Origin: Anarhynchus alexandrinus
Taxonomy: Eukaryota > Chordata > Aves > Charadriiformes > Charadriidae
Reading direction: 5' to 3'
DNA: 64,000 nucleotides
Assembly (NCBI GenBank): GCA_008711295.1
Contig: VUYV01000514.1
Coordinates: 1 to 64,000, forward strand
Part shown: piece by piece, positions 1 through 13,254 of the stretch
Position numbering within the stretch: position 1 is the stretch's first letter
Layout of the letters: the number at the start of each line of letters is the position of its first letter
Notes under the pieces: generated by a model
Told to the model about the DNA's origin: nothing
Databases searched by the model: none
The model's input: the letters and a program-made list of their open reading frames with translations, nothing else
Position numbers and translations under genes: made by a program

Positions 1-900
1 CACAGTGGGAAATCTAAGTGAGGAAGAAACGAGAAGTCAGCTCGTGCATCCCTTTTGCTGCAGCGAGAACAGGTCTGCAGCTGCCTGGGGCGCTCACAGG
101 GCACTGCGTGTGGCTTTGCAGGACAGCGCCTGTTTGATGGAGACAGAACTTACTCCTCTCACGCATGGATGTGATTTGCTTCACAGACCCTGTACCCATT
201 TGGGCACCGGTGTCGGCAGATTGTCACCCCTTCCTGTGCTGGGGGCCAGTAGTCGTGGTGTGCCCACTCTGCTGGAGCTCCAACACAGGTGATCGAGGTG
301 CCAGGAGGACAGCTTCCCAGCCATCCCTGTGGCTCACAGACCAGCTCCTCCTTGGCTTCCAGTATCTGGCTGCCAACAGAAATGTGCCACAGCATGAAAC
401 TTCAGCTGTGGGTGGCACAAAAACCACAAGCACGTCACTGTGCCGCCAGGTTTCATTCCAGGCCTCTGCCATCTCTGCAGCAGTCGTTAACCAGTCAGTC
501 TCAGACCTATGCTCAACAAAAGGGGCTTGGGTGGTGCTGACTGAATGCATGTTTCTAGCTCCTTGTGGTTTTCCAGAGAGTATAGTAGTTACTTTTGCTC
601 CAATTTGAAGGCACTGGAGGTTGAAGGTATTCGGCACCTCAGTCCTTATTGAGGATGATGTCCCTGGGATGGCTGGAGCTGTGGGTGGCTGCCATGGAAC
701 CCACCAGCCCAAAAGGTGTTCATGTACACAGATGACGGAGGGCAATCACAAACACAAAGGATAAAATGGACAACACTTCCAGTGAACAGATGCAGACATC
801 TGACCAGCGAGGAGGGTGCCATGCTGGCACAGTGGCACATTCAGTGGCACATTCGTTTCCATGCTTTTCTGCTTTTGTTTGTTTGTCTGGGCAAATATCT
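1..900. other. gene-less stretch, slightly GC-richer, with overlapping unassigned ORFs
   Basis: No gene is supported here. Open frames run on both strands over the same bases (plus 165-608, 147 codons; minus 224-745, 173 codons), which is what GC-richer DNA with few stop triplets produces by chance. Neither translation shows a domain or motif I recognise. A perfect 12-bp unit occurs twice in tandem at 830-841 and 842-853. An A-rich stretch follows near 900-950. An old untranslated exon or unrecognised repeat cannot be excluded. Confidence 0.5.
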
Positions 901-2330
901 TAAGAAACTTAAAAAAAATTGACTTGTTTAAATGTCAAATATAAAATGTGACTTACTTTAAACAATGTGTGTGTTTCAACCAGCTCCTTGACATTAAAAA
1001 GGCAAAAAGCATATTTTGTCTCACAACCTGCTTAAAGCAAAACAAAAAGCTAAGCTACAACTCCTCACAAACAATGAAGGCAATAAATACAGTAAATTAC
1101 TGTTTTATGTGAGACAATATACTAATGTTAACTGAAGTAATGGAATTAGAAAACAAACTCCCTCTGGGAACAATTCTCACACCCCTGTTTTAGAAGGAAG
1201 CAGAGTTTACTCGTAAATAATTTAATGCATTTACTCCTGCTAGACTGGACTGACAGGTCTGCCGTAGACTGAAGCTTTGCTTCTCTGATAATTGCAAACT
1301 TTTTGAACTGAGAAAGTTGTCAACTAAAAAGGTCTGCACAGTCACTGCAGGACTATCTAGGAACATATAGAACATATAACATAATGTTACTGAATTTTGC
1401 TGTCATTCAGGTCACCATTTAATAATCATAATACTCCTTCAGACCTACTTCTGCCTATGAGTATGTAAATAATCTCCCATTCAAAGTCATGTAACAATCC
1501 CTTAGCAACTGGAACAGTTGCTTACATGGACAAGCAATGCAAAGGAAAAGACACATTATTATGTGTTATTTTTTAATGCAGTTTAGCAGCGAGAAGAAAA
1601 AAGGAGACAAAGCGTCTGAGTCTGTAAGCACGGCGTCATAACCTCTGCTGCACAGAAGTACAAAAGAACCAGAAGAACAGAAACAAGAACTGCATAAATT
1701 GTGTTCCCTGTTACCTGCCTCAGGAAGCTGCCTCACAAAATTCTGGACTTGGCTCTTATATTTGTGTACACTTCCTCTTCATGTCTAATTTTCATGCCAC
1801 ATTTTTACCTGCTTTATCTGCAGTGTTGATATATCTTCTCTCAACTCATAGAAATAGATTAGATTTGGAGTTTATCAAACCTTCTGTTTTCGGCACTTGA
1901 GTAAAGAGCTATCATAATCAATGGCTTCTTCTAACCCCCTATTTTTGACTTAACTTTTCTCTATTAACCACTCAAATGCATCTTCGTATGCGTGCTATGT
2001 CCCATCTAGCCCCAACTTCAACCTTCATTGTGGCTTTCCTTTTCACAGATGACTCTCAGGCATCAGGGCTACCCACAGATTTCCTAAGACCCGAGTAGAA
2101 GAGAACTTGGAAACTGGTTGCCTGACACAGAGATGAACAGTAGGAATTTTGGCACTGATTTTTCCCAGAGATTATTATTCACAGTCGCTTATTCCCTGAA
2201 CGGTCAGGGCCAATCTTGGAGACCATAGGCACAGATCTGTCAGCATTTCAGAGCCTCCTCTAATCTAATTTGTAGCTGTGCAAGACTGCTGTTTAGGCTG
2301 GTCACTAAGTAGCTGCAAGCCTCGCTCCAA
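901..2330. other. non-coding AT-rich stretch, nothing recognised
   Basis: Stop codons are frequent in all frames and no splice-flanked open segment, repeat family or RNA gene stands out. Confidence 0.5.
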
Positions 2331-3130
2331 CCTCAGGAGACAAGACCATGAGGAGAGTTGTGAAATAGCTGAGTAACCGTAGCACGGGGGGAGGCCAGCA
2401 TTCCCGACACAGCTCCAACACTTATCCTTCCTGCCGAGCTCCCCAAACCACTCCCACCGGTGCAGGAGTTACCACTCTCCCTTTGCTGCTCACTGCGAAC
2501 CGGCGAGCTGGAGAAAGATCTGATGCTGCTGCTGCCGTTGCCGCTGCAACCCTCCCACGAATTCCAGCAGGGAAAGACAGTGAAAATTATCTGGGAATGA
2601 GCTGAATCAGCTTCTTTTGTGTCGGCGCCTTGGCCGCACCCGCTGTGTGGCCAGTTCCACCCAGCACTCATCAGCTTCTGAGCAGGAATTGGGGAAGGCT
2701 TGTGTGTTTGTGGACTTCCCTCCATGCTGGGAGAGCGATAACCCGGGTCTGGGAGTGAAAGGGCTAAATTTAGGTCTCTGCCTTGGGTTCCTCATAGGCA
2801 AAGATCGGATCTCACCACCTCTGTGGGATACTGGAGTGAGTCTGTAAAGGCCTTCACAAGAGAGACAGTTGTGAGGTGCTGATTCTGCTCTGTTCAGGAG
2901 TTACTGGAAACTGGCCAGTGGCTGATAGCGCAGGAGGGCCCGGACTTGCAAATTCCTTGGTCAGCGGTCATGTGCCACATTCTTCTGAAGACTGGGAGAA
3001 AAGCACAAACCTCAACACACTCATCTGAGGATCTGCCTCTGCGAAGAAAAACAGCAGCCCAGCAGCTGGTGGGCCCCCACCTTTTACACCTATAAATTAG
3101 CGATGCCTGAATGCTCTCCAGAACCATTTT
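2331..3130. other. GC-richer non-coding block with CpGs and a GCT/GCC-rich patch
   Basis: Base composition rises relative to both sides, and several CpG dinucleotides lie around 2440-2640. A short run of GCT/GCC-like triplets sits at about 2522-2552. Overlapping open frames on both strands (minus 2333-2725, plus 2617-2847, minus 2894-3127) are short, show no known motif and mutually overlap, so I do not call them genes. The block could be an old promoter-like or regulatory region, but no TATA box, initiator or splice donor could be tied to it. Confidence 0.3.
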
Positions 3131-6100
3131 ACAACCACAATCCTAAAAGATCCGGGGCACACACACCTGAGTCTAATCACAGCGTCTTAAAACATTTATA
3201 AGTGTGAAGAGCAAAGGGTTGATAAATTGCTTTTGGACACTCATCTCAAGTGTGTGACGCCAGCTCAGCAGCTATCACCATTTTCAAGTTGCAGTATCTT
3301 TATCTCTGGTGCCCCACCCCAACAGGATTTGCACTCAGTCTTTCAGATATCTGCGCTCAGGAGCGCTCAGGATAGCGAGGGCCATGCAGCATCCAACGTC
3401 AAAGAAAATAACAACAGCATGTTGAATAACTGGTTTGTTGTGTATGCTTCACATGGGTTAGTTCAAGTGGATCATCACCCTCCTGTTGTATTCTTGTTTC
3501 CTAGAAATGTCCTGGAACTGGCACATTTATGGTGTTCTGCTGACATGAACATTTGTCAAATACAGTACATTGCTGCCACTAATGTTTTAGCTTGTGTCTT
3601 ATTTAACTGAATAGTCAAACTTGAAGTGGATAGAGAATTGGTTAGGCTTGCTCTAATTTTTGTTGTTTTAAATCTTTTAGAGTTTTTTTTGGTACAAGGA
3701 CTTGCTACAGAGATAAGGAAGAGCCGCTGAGAGATTTTTCATCTCACAAAAAGAAATAGCTGATCAGGGTTTCACAGAGGAGCACTGTGGTGTGCCTGTC
3801 TGATATACGTGACCCTGTGTTAAAGAGACTTTTGAAAGGGTTCCTACTGCTATTTGCTGGGTATCAAATTATGTATATGTGCTTATTAAGAGAATAGCAT
3901 GTGAGTTTGCCTATAATCATCATAGCTAATATTATTATACCTCAAAGAGTAAATGTAAACATTTCTCAATACATTTTCAATGTGTTTGCTTTGTTTATGT
4001 GAATCTACTTCCTGTATAATTATGGGCATTTTCATCCCAGGAGTACATATGGGCTTAAATTTACAGATAAGCTTAGTCTCATCAGTTTTACTGAACTACT
4101 GGAAGTTCAGCCAGTACATTTTTTTTCATATGTGGGAAAGAAAAACAATTTAAATGTGAAAAAGTGATCGTGCAACTACCAGAGGTAGCAATCAGGGCTT
4201 GAAACTCAGAGACTTTAGAGACACACACTAAAAATTAAAAAAAGGCTTGACTTGATTTCAGATTTTTAGCTCTACCCAGCCTCCTAAGGACTGGGAAAGT
4301 CCTTCTGATATATGCCTGAATCATACCTATATTAGGGTGTTTTAATTATTACAACTCAGAGCTGTCACAAGAATACAAATATTCTCTATTGCCACTTTCT
4401 GGAGTCAGAGACAGAAAAGCAGAAATCACCTCTAAATGTTAAACCTGGAAATATTAAAATTTGTGCATCTAGGGTAAAATATCCTTAGAATTTAAGAACA
4501 GCATTAAATAAGTGATTATCTAATATACAATGGCAACACAGGCTTAAGTATTTTTTCTGATCTAACTCCTGCTTCATCTCCAGCAGCTGTGGTTTAGTAA
4601 AGCGTCCAACCCCGATAAAAGTAATTCCTGTGATAGAAGCGATACCACAACACTTGGCACTTTGTTCTAATGTTAAAAACGTGTTCCATATTTCTCATGG
4701 AATTTGTTTAGCCTCTCCTTCCAGTCATTAGATCGTGTTATGTCTGCTAGACTGAGAAACCCTTTATTATCAAATTTTGTTCTCATCTGTGTGTATATAT
4801 ATTTCTATCAAATCAGACCCTTTATGTTCTCCCATATATCATAGTACCCTAGGAATTCCGAGCTCTTCTCTCCACTAAGTCATGAGCAGCAGACCTGGAC
4901 ACAGTAATTCCAGTGCAGTGGTAATTTAACCTTGGCAGGCGGAGATTTCCAAAATGGCTTTTTGACTACAACATTGCTGTCCCAACTCATATTAAGCTGA
5001 CTATCCAACTCAACCATCTAAGACTTTTTCAGACCATGACCTCAATTCTTTATGGATTACTTTCCTTGTTCTTGTGTTCACAACATTGCGTTTTCCCATA
5101 CTGAAAGATTTTGGTTCACCACAACTGGTTTAGTAGGTCATTCTGTACCAATGGCCCGTCTTCTGTGTTATTTATCTTCCTTCCAATCTTTGCACCATCT
5201 AAAATGTATAACTTTTATATGCCACCCAAGAATTGCTAAAAGCATTATAAGCAGCAGGCCGGGATAACTGATAGTTGCAAAGACTCAGTAAAATCAATTG
5301 CCTTATTTGTTAGTACAGTATTAGCTTTATTTTAGTCTTCTTTTTTTTTTCCAGTGTTCCCTAGCCAACTCTTTAAAAGTTTTTATATGCATGTTATTTG
5401 GACTTGCTGATTTTAAAATGTCTAATTCTAGTAGCTCTGTTTATCATCATTCTTCCTCACTCTTAAAGTAGAAAGTATTCCATTAATATGTAATACTATC
5501 ACATATCTTTCCTTCAAATATAAACCATACACACTTATTTAGCACTTTTGCTCTTTCTTCATTGGTCAAATTTTGTTAGTAATCAATCAACACTGTCATT
5601 TTGATTCCGTTTGCCCTCAATACTCCTAACACATTCTTTTTGTTACCTTTTAACTGCGCTGGCCCATTTTCTTCCTGAATTCTTTTCCTCTCCATCTCAG
5701 ATTTGTATACTTCCTAACTCATTTATTGTCTCTGCTATCATCTTTCTATTTCTTCATATGAGCAGATAGACAGCTTTAGATACATACATGCTGGAAAAAA
5801 AAAATGAGGAGTATTTTATATTGTTATAATCTTTGCAGAAGATTAAATTTCCCTTTAAGACAGACTGGTTTTCTAATCCTCTAGACTTCCTTTTTGACTT
5901 GGAGAGTGGTGGAACCACTAGTAGCTTCAACCAGTAGAACAGCTTCTGGAATAGTAGATCAACTTCTACTGCTTCTTCTGAATTATTATTTGTATTCTTC
6001 TGTTTACTTCCACCCCGACCCCACCTTCACACACAGAGGGTTGTTTTCCATGTAGAAACACACATGGCAGCAGGGAGAAACCTAGGGAAGTACTAATGAA

Positions 6101-6214
6101 ACAGAGGTATGATACAGAACATATAATTAGATGTGAATTTGTAGTGTAGTATGGCAGCAAAAGAGTGTAACTGACGGAAGTATCAACTATGCGAGGGGAC
6201 CTATAGTGTAAGAT
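3131..6214. other. non-coding stretch, nothing firmly recognised; pyrimidine-rich second half
   Basis: No supported gene. The part at about 4980-5760 is rich in T and C on the plus strand and could be the reverse complement of a very decayed LINE, but I found no translatable motif that would prove it. Confidence 0.4.
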
Positions 6215-6440
6215 TATTTCCCTATAGCTCTGGTCTGACCATGGACAAATTACTATATTCAGTCTTGGCCACCTCCTTAGTAATTTAGAAGGAATTCAGA
6301 GAAGAGTGACAAAAGTGATTACATGCTGATCAAATAAGACTGAGGCTATGGACACGTGAAAAGAGCTCAAGGCTGGAGCCTGGAGCAAGCTGTACCATTG
6401 CATCTCCATACAAAGAAGCTAAGCGTGATTATATGTATAC
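6215..6440 (+). mobile_element. ancient CR1 LINE fragment
   Basis: The stretch around 6255-6330 follows, with many substitutions, the CR1 segment that encodes the C-terminal reverse-transcriptase portion (family pattern: YCVQLWSP then [11 protein letters not shown]). The readable part is the block ending in GAATTCAGAGAAGAGTGAC followed by an AAAAGTGATTA-like end. It carries no open frame and is short. Assignment is from remembered family sequence, so the boundaries are approximate and a related LINE is possible. Confidence 0.5.
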
Positions 6441-7589
6441 AACACAATCTAAATGATTAACTCTGAACTATATATCTACAGAGAGTTATATTTAAAAATT
6501 TATGTTAAAAGAATGTTCAGGTTGCAAAATCAAGCATTCAAGTGGTAGGAAATGCCTGTGCAATTTTAATTCAGTCCCTTTGTGCATATTCATGATGATA
6601 CAGCCTGTAGCTGTATGATCCATCAACAATGTATTTTTCCATGCTCACATCCTGGCTCATGTTTACCTCCTCTTGTCTGATCCCTGTTTTGGTCTTCTGC
6701 TTACCACAGCTCCTGTGGCGCTATCTCTTATCCTCTTCCCCATCTGCTGCCTGAGACTTCTCCTGTTTGCCCATAATCCTTGCTCCTTAAGTCTCTCTTT
6801 TTGCTTATACCTCTTCCTTCTTTTAGTCTTCTCTCAGCACTTCCCATCTTCCTCATCTCCACATTAGCGGATCATTCTTCTTTACCTCCTACAAACATCT
6901 TAGCAAAGGGAATGCGAAGAACACAGAAAAGCCCGATTTCCCGCTCTCGTGCATGATATTCAGGCCCACAAAGGCAGGAACAGCTAGGACAAAAATTATA
7001 AAGGCTTTTTCTATGCTTTTGGACCTCTTAAAGCAAGTTCAGTCACTCAAGGGGAGGCAAAGTTGTGTCAGAGCTCTCCTGTTGTTGAGTTTGCTGTATT
7101 AAGGTAGAAATTTTGAAGAATGTAATCAGCATAACAAGGGTCTGTTAAACCTGCATAAGTAGTGGATTTTTTTTCCCTGGAATTGCAGTTTGATGGAGAT
7201 GTCATGGAATGGCAAAAAGCATAGGCCTAGTGATAGGGGTCATCCTCCCCAGAAACCAAAAGTCAGGTGTGTGCTGCAAGGCACGTGTCTGTTACAACTT
7301 CTCAAGAGAAAGGAATGTATTTTTTTCTCTCTTGTGGTGGATTTTCTCCCCTCAATCCCAGTCTCAGAGAAGGCTGACTTGCACTGTTCAATACTCTCCA
7401 AAGAAATAAGCTGAAGACATTCATGTAGAGAGTAGAAACTCTGTCCAAATGACCAAAGTTCAACTTAGCAGCATGAAGCAAGACTTTATAACAAGAAGTG
7501 ATGGGCAGCCATAACTGTAGATGGGTCTAACAGCCCTACCTATACCACTGAGAGAAAAACTGGCGACACAGTGGCCTAGGGGAAAACAT
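6441..7589. other. non-coding stretch with a pyrimidine-rich tract at 6660-6890
   Basis: The plus strand at about 6660-6890 is dominated by C and T and gives an open but low-complexity Leu/Ser-rich frame (6673-6867), which I regard as compositional. Nothing else is recognised. Confidence 0.45.
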
Positions 7590-7825
7590 AACACCCTACA
7601 AATATCTGGCAGGTAAAATGGAAAGGATGGACAGAAATTATTTAGGATTCCCTGAGTGGAAGTTATAGCATGAAACAGTGCTATGAAATAAGCTCATATG
7701 GGAACTAATGCAAACCCTTTATTTTTTTTTCTGAGCAAAAATATGAAGTGTAGCACAGGGAATCATCTTGCACTGAGGAGGAGTTGGGCTGGATGATCTA
7801 TTAGAACTTTTCAATCTCCTTCTTC
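7590..7825 (+). mobile_element. old CR1 LINE 3' end fragment
   Basis: The 3' part (about 7775-7825) matches the usual CR1 tail layout: a GAGGAGTTGGGCTGGATGAT block, then a decayed version of the CCTTCCAACC block, then a degenerate end where intact copies carry ATTCTATG octamers. Upstream, the CCCTACAAATATCTGGCAGG block resembles the CR1 segment encoding Y-N/K-YL. The copy is heavily mutated and internally deleted, with no coding capacity left. It is clearly older than the copies at 23.4 and 49.5 kb. Confidence 0.6.
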
Positions 7826-8992
7826 TGTAATTAATGGTAGAAGATTTACCAGCAACCAAAAAGAAAAAGAGAAAAAGACAGAAGTTCCCTCACCCTGTCC
7901 ATCCAGTCCCTCTCTGCCTCATTAGGTGGAGACTCTGCTCTCCTTATGTATCAGAAGAGAGAATGTATAAAGAAGATGAAGAAACATCTTCAGCCAATAA
8001 AAGAACAGCAGACCCTAATGGTGTAGCTGGCAGCACAAGGCAGCCAAGCTTCTTCCTGTAACTAAGGAAGGAACATTTAATGGAAATTCACATACGATAA
8101 GATTAAAAAAAAAAATCAAGACAATACCTTTACTGCTGTGTAATTTATGCATTCACTTGAGAGGAAAAAAAAAGAGTCCAACTGTATTTTAATGGCTGCA
8201 TTAGAAATGGACAGGATTATAGTTTGCAGCTTTTATACTGCTTCTACACCTTGTACAGAAATGCATTATATAATTTTCAGTTATAATTTAAGGATTTAAC
8301 TTCTAATCTAATCTTCTAGGTGAAAGAGACTTTAGTTCTCCACACCTACATTCTTTTGGATGGGTGAGGACAGCATGAAAAGTATCTCCTAAAAATTAAT
8401 AACGTGCAGTCTGCTCAATTTTTCCATCTCACTCTTTCCTTCCTTCCCAGTTCTCTAAGAGACCCTTATTTTATGAAGTTAAATACCCTTAGAGTGAAAC
8501 AACTTACACATTCTTAAAGGAAATTGTTTCCTGATAGCAGGTTCTTCGATACCAGCTGCTTCAGGTGGAGACAAATTCCTTTTGGGGATTAAATACATTT
8601 CTAAATAATACCTGACGTAACTCTTACAAAAGACTATACTCAATCATACGTGGTCAGCCTTCTTGATCTGATAAGATACATGATAAAACTTCTTATGACC
8701 CAGAGCCACAAGACGTTTAAAGCCTCTGTCAGAGACCTGGCGGATGGGGCGACTCAGAGAGTGGTTTACGGGTGAGAAATGGCAACTGTTTCCCAAGTGG
8801 CCCAGGACTGGAGTAACTGGGTCCAACGTGGGGTCCAAAGGTGATTTGCTCGTGTCAGTCACAGCTCACTTCCTTCCACAGAGGGGACTCAGGTTACTTA
8901 GGAGGCCCAAGGGTAGTAAAGCCACTATGAAAAAAGCCAGAAAGTTCCTGCATGGAGTCATACTCGAGTGTGTGAAAACTGTAAGCAGGAAG
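7826..8992. other. non-coding stretch, nothing recognised
   Basis: A short Lys/Arg-rich open frame at 7834-8061 comes from A-rich DNA. No repeat family or gene is supported. Confidence 0.45.
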
Positions 8993-9286
8993 TGCTGATC
9001 TCTCTCTGGCAACGAGCGATAGGACACAAGGAAATGGAATGAAGCTGCATGAAGTTCAGATTGGACATTAGGAAAAGACTCTTCACTGAGAGGGTGGTCA
9101 GTCACTGGAACTGGCTCCAGATGGAAGTGGTCATGGCACTAAGCCTGTCAGAGTTCAAGGAGCATCTGGACGATGCTCTTAGTCATATGGTTAATTTTAG
9201 GTAGTCCTGTGAGGAGCAGGGAGTTGAACTCAATCCTTATGTGTCCCTTCCAACTTGAGATACTCTGTGATTCTATGATTCTATGG
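8993..9286 (+). mobile_element. CR1 LINE 3' end, intermediate age
   Basis: This is a 5'-truncated CR1 of about 290 bp. The segment GATTGGACATTAGGAAAAGA corresponds to the [14 protein letters not shown] block of the intact-frame copy at 23.4 kb, and GGTCAGTCACTGGAACTGG corresponds to its VVRHWNRL block. The 3' end carries two perfect ATTCTATG octamers (9270-9277 and 9278-9285) preceded by a decayed one. Indels have destroyed the reading frame. The sequence belongs to a different, older subfamily than the two young copies in this window. Severe 5' truncation is normal for CR1. Confidence 0.85.
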
Positions 9287-11659
9287 ATGTACATTGGGCA
9301 TTACGGGTTGGAAAGCCATCTACAAGACAATAATAGTAATATATTGTTACAGAAGAAAAGGAGTTATATTTACAAATCTTATTGTTTGAGATGTTTAAAA
9401 CTACCACCGACAGAAAAATAATAATTATGAAATAATAAATAATATTTTTCTGACTTGGAGATGGGCAGAATAGCTCCAGGGGTTCATAGACTTTTTTTTC
9501 CCCATTTCCTAGCAACTTTCAGCCTTAGTAGTGGCCGTAGTGGTGGGACTGAGTGGCATTTCTCAGTTTTGTGTCGTGCAACAAAACACTTTGAACTGGC
9601 TTTTCTATCACCAGTGGCAAATGTGGCATAGGGTTGTTCCTGTCTGAGTTCAGATCTTGTCCAGATTTACTGCTGAACAAATGAACCTTTGAGAATTTTG
9701 GCTTGAAAGTCTTTACTGTCTCAAATTCCATGTTATTCTCTTTTCTCTAATTTATGAGCTTTAAATAATACTTTCTGTATTATTTAAATATGCAGCTAAA
9801 CACGATAAAACTTTTCAATACGTATTTTACTTGTAACTGCTTCCTTGTTTGCCAGAAGTATTTCTTGAATCCACCTTCTTCCACAAAGTCTCTCATCTCT
9901 GATCTATATAAAAAAATGCTCGTCATGTTAATTCAGATTTATTAAAAAACCAAACCTGCTCAGCTCTGAGATTAACACATATTTAGATCACCATATGCAT
10001 AGTCTGTATTTAAGGTCTGTCTATCACAGAAGTTGCATTTTCAGAAACTGTATGTTCCTGTTATCTTCTACATTGAGCTAAATAAATGTGATCCTAACAT
10101 AATTATAGTTGCAAAAGCCTGAATCCCAAAGCTCACACAGTATCCTCATTGAGCCAAAAGCGAATGATATCAAAGGAGTTTGAAAGTATAAAGTAGAACA
10201 TTGACTAGAAAATGATACCTTTATATTTGTTTCCTCTGCGAATCAAGGAGACACGAATGAAAATCCAGGGGGCAGTTCCAGGGAAAGAATTGTTTGTCTT
10301 TGTGGAAGGAGCAGATTTGTCTCACGTGTGAGGAGAAGAAATCTTTTAGCACCCTATTCCGCTGACTCTTTACGCTGAGGGTGGCTGATATTCCCCGTCC
10401 CCAGCACTGCCGCTCTGCAGGGTCTGGAGTGGCTGATGTTGACCAACAACTGTTGGATGCTTTTACTGTCCATATGTGTGGATAAAATCCCACACGTGTG
10501 CAGAGGTGGTACCAAGGTGCTTTTGCAGGGGCAATTTCCCTGAAAATTGTTATAGATAAGAGGAGTGGGAATGGATGGAGAGCTGGTGTGTTTCTGGTTC
10601 CAGTCACCGCTACTGTGGGAGTAAGCGCTGAAACTCCTAGCGGTCCCCCCACTTCTTAAAAGTCATCCCAGCTGAAAAGGAGTCTTTGCAAGGTGTTGTG
10701 GTTGGCACCAGGATCTGAAGAGGTGGACGGGAAACTGGTCAGTGTTGTGCTCTCGGCTGTTTGGGGCAGGATTTCTCGGTATGTGGCCAGATGATAGTAG
10801 CTGTATTAGTATATGAGGGAGAAAAGTAGACCTGCTACATTGTGCGATCGTTTTACATCAACAAATAAATCATAATACAAAGACAGCAAGCCCCAAAGGT
10901 CTTTTATTCAGGTGTTGTAAGTTTTAAAAAAAAAAAAAAAGTAATTTATCTCAGGTAGACTCTGTTTAAAGAAAATGTTCTTGGAAGACAACTCAGCAAG
11001 CATATTTAACATTAATGGGATTGGGAAAAATAATTTATGTACATGAGAAAAAAGGAAGCCCAAAAAATCATAAGAACTGAACACAAGCCAATTCAAAATT
11101 ATTTAGGATGTTGTACAAGTTACAACAGTACATTCCGTGACTTGTAGCCTAATATCAAATATCATGAGGAGTCTTTACAAAATTAAAGACCAGACACTGC
11201 TCAGCATGTTAGACCTATGATGAATATGAATCAGTTCCACTCTCTCTTCAGCCCTGACCACCATTCCCATGCCAACTGACTGAAGTTTTACTATACAAAT
11301 TAAATGCAAAATGAGAATGCAGTCAATAGTATGCATTCAAAAACATGTAACTTCAGAAAAGAACACGAGATCGCTTCTCTTCCCCATCTCAGTCCCTCAC
11401 TTAATTCTACTCTGCCAGGTATCATGTCATGTTATATCTTTTCTCAGGCCACAAGACAGTAGGCTAATATTTTATTTACCTGTCAGAGATAGGCACATCC
11501 ATAGTCTAAAATTCACAATAAGGCTAAATTTGAATTCCAGTCCTATTGCAGAATGCCACCTTCCTCAGCAAATAGTGTACTTGGCAATAAGACAGTTTCT
11601 TCATATTTTTTTTTCCCCTCGGAGAAAGTCTCTGTTTCAAGGTACATTAGAGTATTAGA
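9287..11659. other. non-coding stretch, nothing recognised
   Basis: The longest frame (minus 10221-10652, 143 codons) lies in a locally GC-richer patch, shows no domain or motif and has no splice or promoter context, so it is left uncalled. An A-run sits at 10924-10940. No repeat family was recognised. Confidence 0.45.
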
Positions 11660-11915
11660 CTCTGGTCTTAGGATAATAAATAAAAAAATGCTGAAACCGG
11701 TAAAGTTCAAACTGACACATTTATAACAGGAGCAGTAATCATCCTGTGAATCAGATTTCCAAGGGATGTGGTAAATTTTCCATAATTAGGGATCTTTAAG
11801 TCAAGACTGGATATCTTATTAAGAGGAATATTCCAATTCCATTATAAATCCTTGAGCCTAACACAGGAATAAGCTGGCTAGAGCTGAATGGTCTAACTTA
11901 TGCAGGAAAGCAGAT
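11660..11915 (+). mobile_element. ancient CR1 LINE 3' region fragment
   Basis: The block CCAAGGGATGTGGTAAATTT followed by CCAT, then a TTTAAGTCAAGACTGGAT block, follows the 3' coding end of old CR1 elements, where the protein reads LPR-VV-SPSL--FK-RLD as in the young copy at 23.4 kb. The upstream AAAGTTCAAACTGACACATT part corresponds to the KFRL-coding stretch. Downstream the GAATGGTCTAACTTATGCAGG part fits the old CR1 3' untranslated region. Frame and tail octamers are lost. This is an old subfamily compared with the copy at 9 kb. Confidence 0.7.
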
Positions 11916-13254
11916 ATCATAGTGATTTTGTGTGAACCTAACATCTATGAAAAATAATAGTAATGGTAAAAATAATAGCATTAGAGCTATTTAAGTAGCT
12001 AAAGTTAGAGCTAAAGACCAGAGTCCAGAGTCAGGCACTCAAGCACTTGGTTTTCAGGGATACTAAGAGTCAAATATCTTTTGATGGACTCTGTGGACAA
12101 TATCCTGTAGCAAACAGAAATCAAAAAAGGGAGTTGTTCTGCATCAATCTCTGAAAAAAAACAAAGAGAAAATAAATCAAACAAACCCGATGAATGCAAG
12201 GGAATTCCAAGCTCCAAATGCTGAGGAAGCATTTGCGAGCAAAGGAAAGAAAAATCAACTTCAATTTCAGGAAAGTAGTGGGGATCCTTTTTTTATTACA
12301 ATTTAGTTTTTCTCCAGAGATTGTAACTCACTAGAAAATCTACTTGGCACTTTTTTCATCACTGCCATTTATAAAATGATGTTTTCTTAATGAAGATGAT
12401 CTACTATGAGATGAAGGCAGGAAAAGTTTTAGAACAAACTATTTTACTGAAGATAAAGTAGGAAGTAGCAGTCCGTAGAGATCTAGATGGGGAGCTTTGG
12501 GGCAGAAATTTCAAAGGCAGTCATTGTTGGCCCAATGTTTTTCTCTCTGAAAACAGTGGAAAAACTGAGTGCTTTTTTTGAAATAATGTTATTTAATAGA
12601 AGCAAATCTAGGCCAGGGAGAAGTGTTTATGGTAATTAAACCTTTTGTGTCAACTACCCAAAAACTTTTCAAGTTTAATGGTACAGTAGTAGGCAACTAT
12701 CATAATTCCCAAAGCTTTTCTTTGTGATAATTATTATAAATCCCTACCCTTCCTTTCAATGAGGAGGAATTTTCTTCCTCCTTAGCTCATGCGTTCGCTT
12801 TGATTCAGAGAAAATATGCCTCGCCAGATAGTTGAAAGAACCATAGTGCATCAGATCCCCCATTCATTTAGTAGCACAGAAAATATTTTAAACTAAAAAC
12901 ACTGAAGCGAGCACTTTAACATACAATTTGACATCTATTACTCTTTTCACAGTCCTTTAAAATTTCAGAAAGAGGCATTATTACTTGAACCCTCTCAGAA
13001 ATTAATTTCCATTGTGATATGTGCTGTTTAATCACTTAACTGCTGTCGACCTGCCATAATGCTGTGCCTCACGCCTACAGCCCAGTGCAACATCCCTCAG
13101 ACATGGCTACCTGGGCTGGGCAAAGCACCAGCGCTCACATGCCGTGTGCCGCTTCAGGTGGCTGAGCTCGCTAGAGGATCCCTGCACAGCACCGCTGTGT
13201 ACATCTTCAGTCTTCTTACAGTACCAGTACATTAAAAAAGCACGCACTAGGAGG
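11916..13254. other. non-coding stretch, nothing recognised
   Basis: AT-rich with frequent stops in all frames. A short GC-richer part at 13040-13200 carries no recognised element. Confidence 0.45.

Noticed and set aside
224..745. Minus-strand open frame of 173 codons overlapping a plus-strand frame of 147 codons
   Set aside because: Both strands are open over the same GC-richer stretch with no recognisable motif; chance is the better explanation.
4980..5760. Pyrimidine-rich region that might be a reverse-complement LINE
   Set aside because: I could not find a translated motif or a tail to support it, unlike the relic at 32.1 kb.
8866..9105. Minus-strand frame of 79 codons
   Set aside because: It is the antisense shadow of the CR1 tail at 8993-9286.
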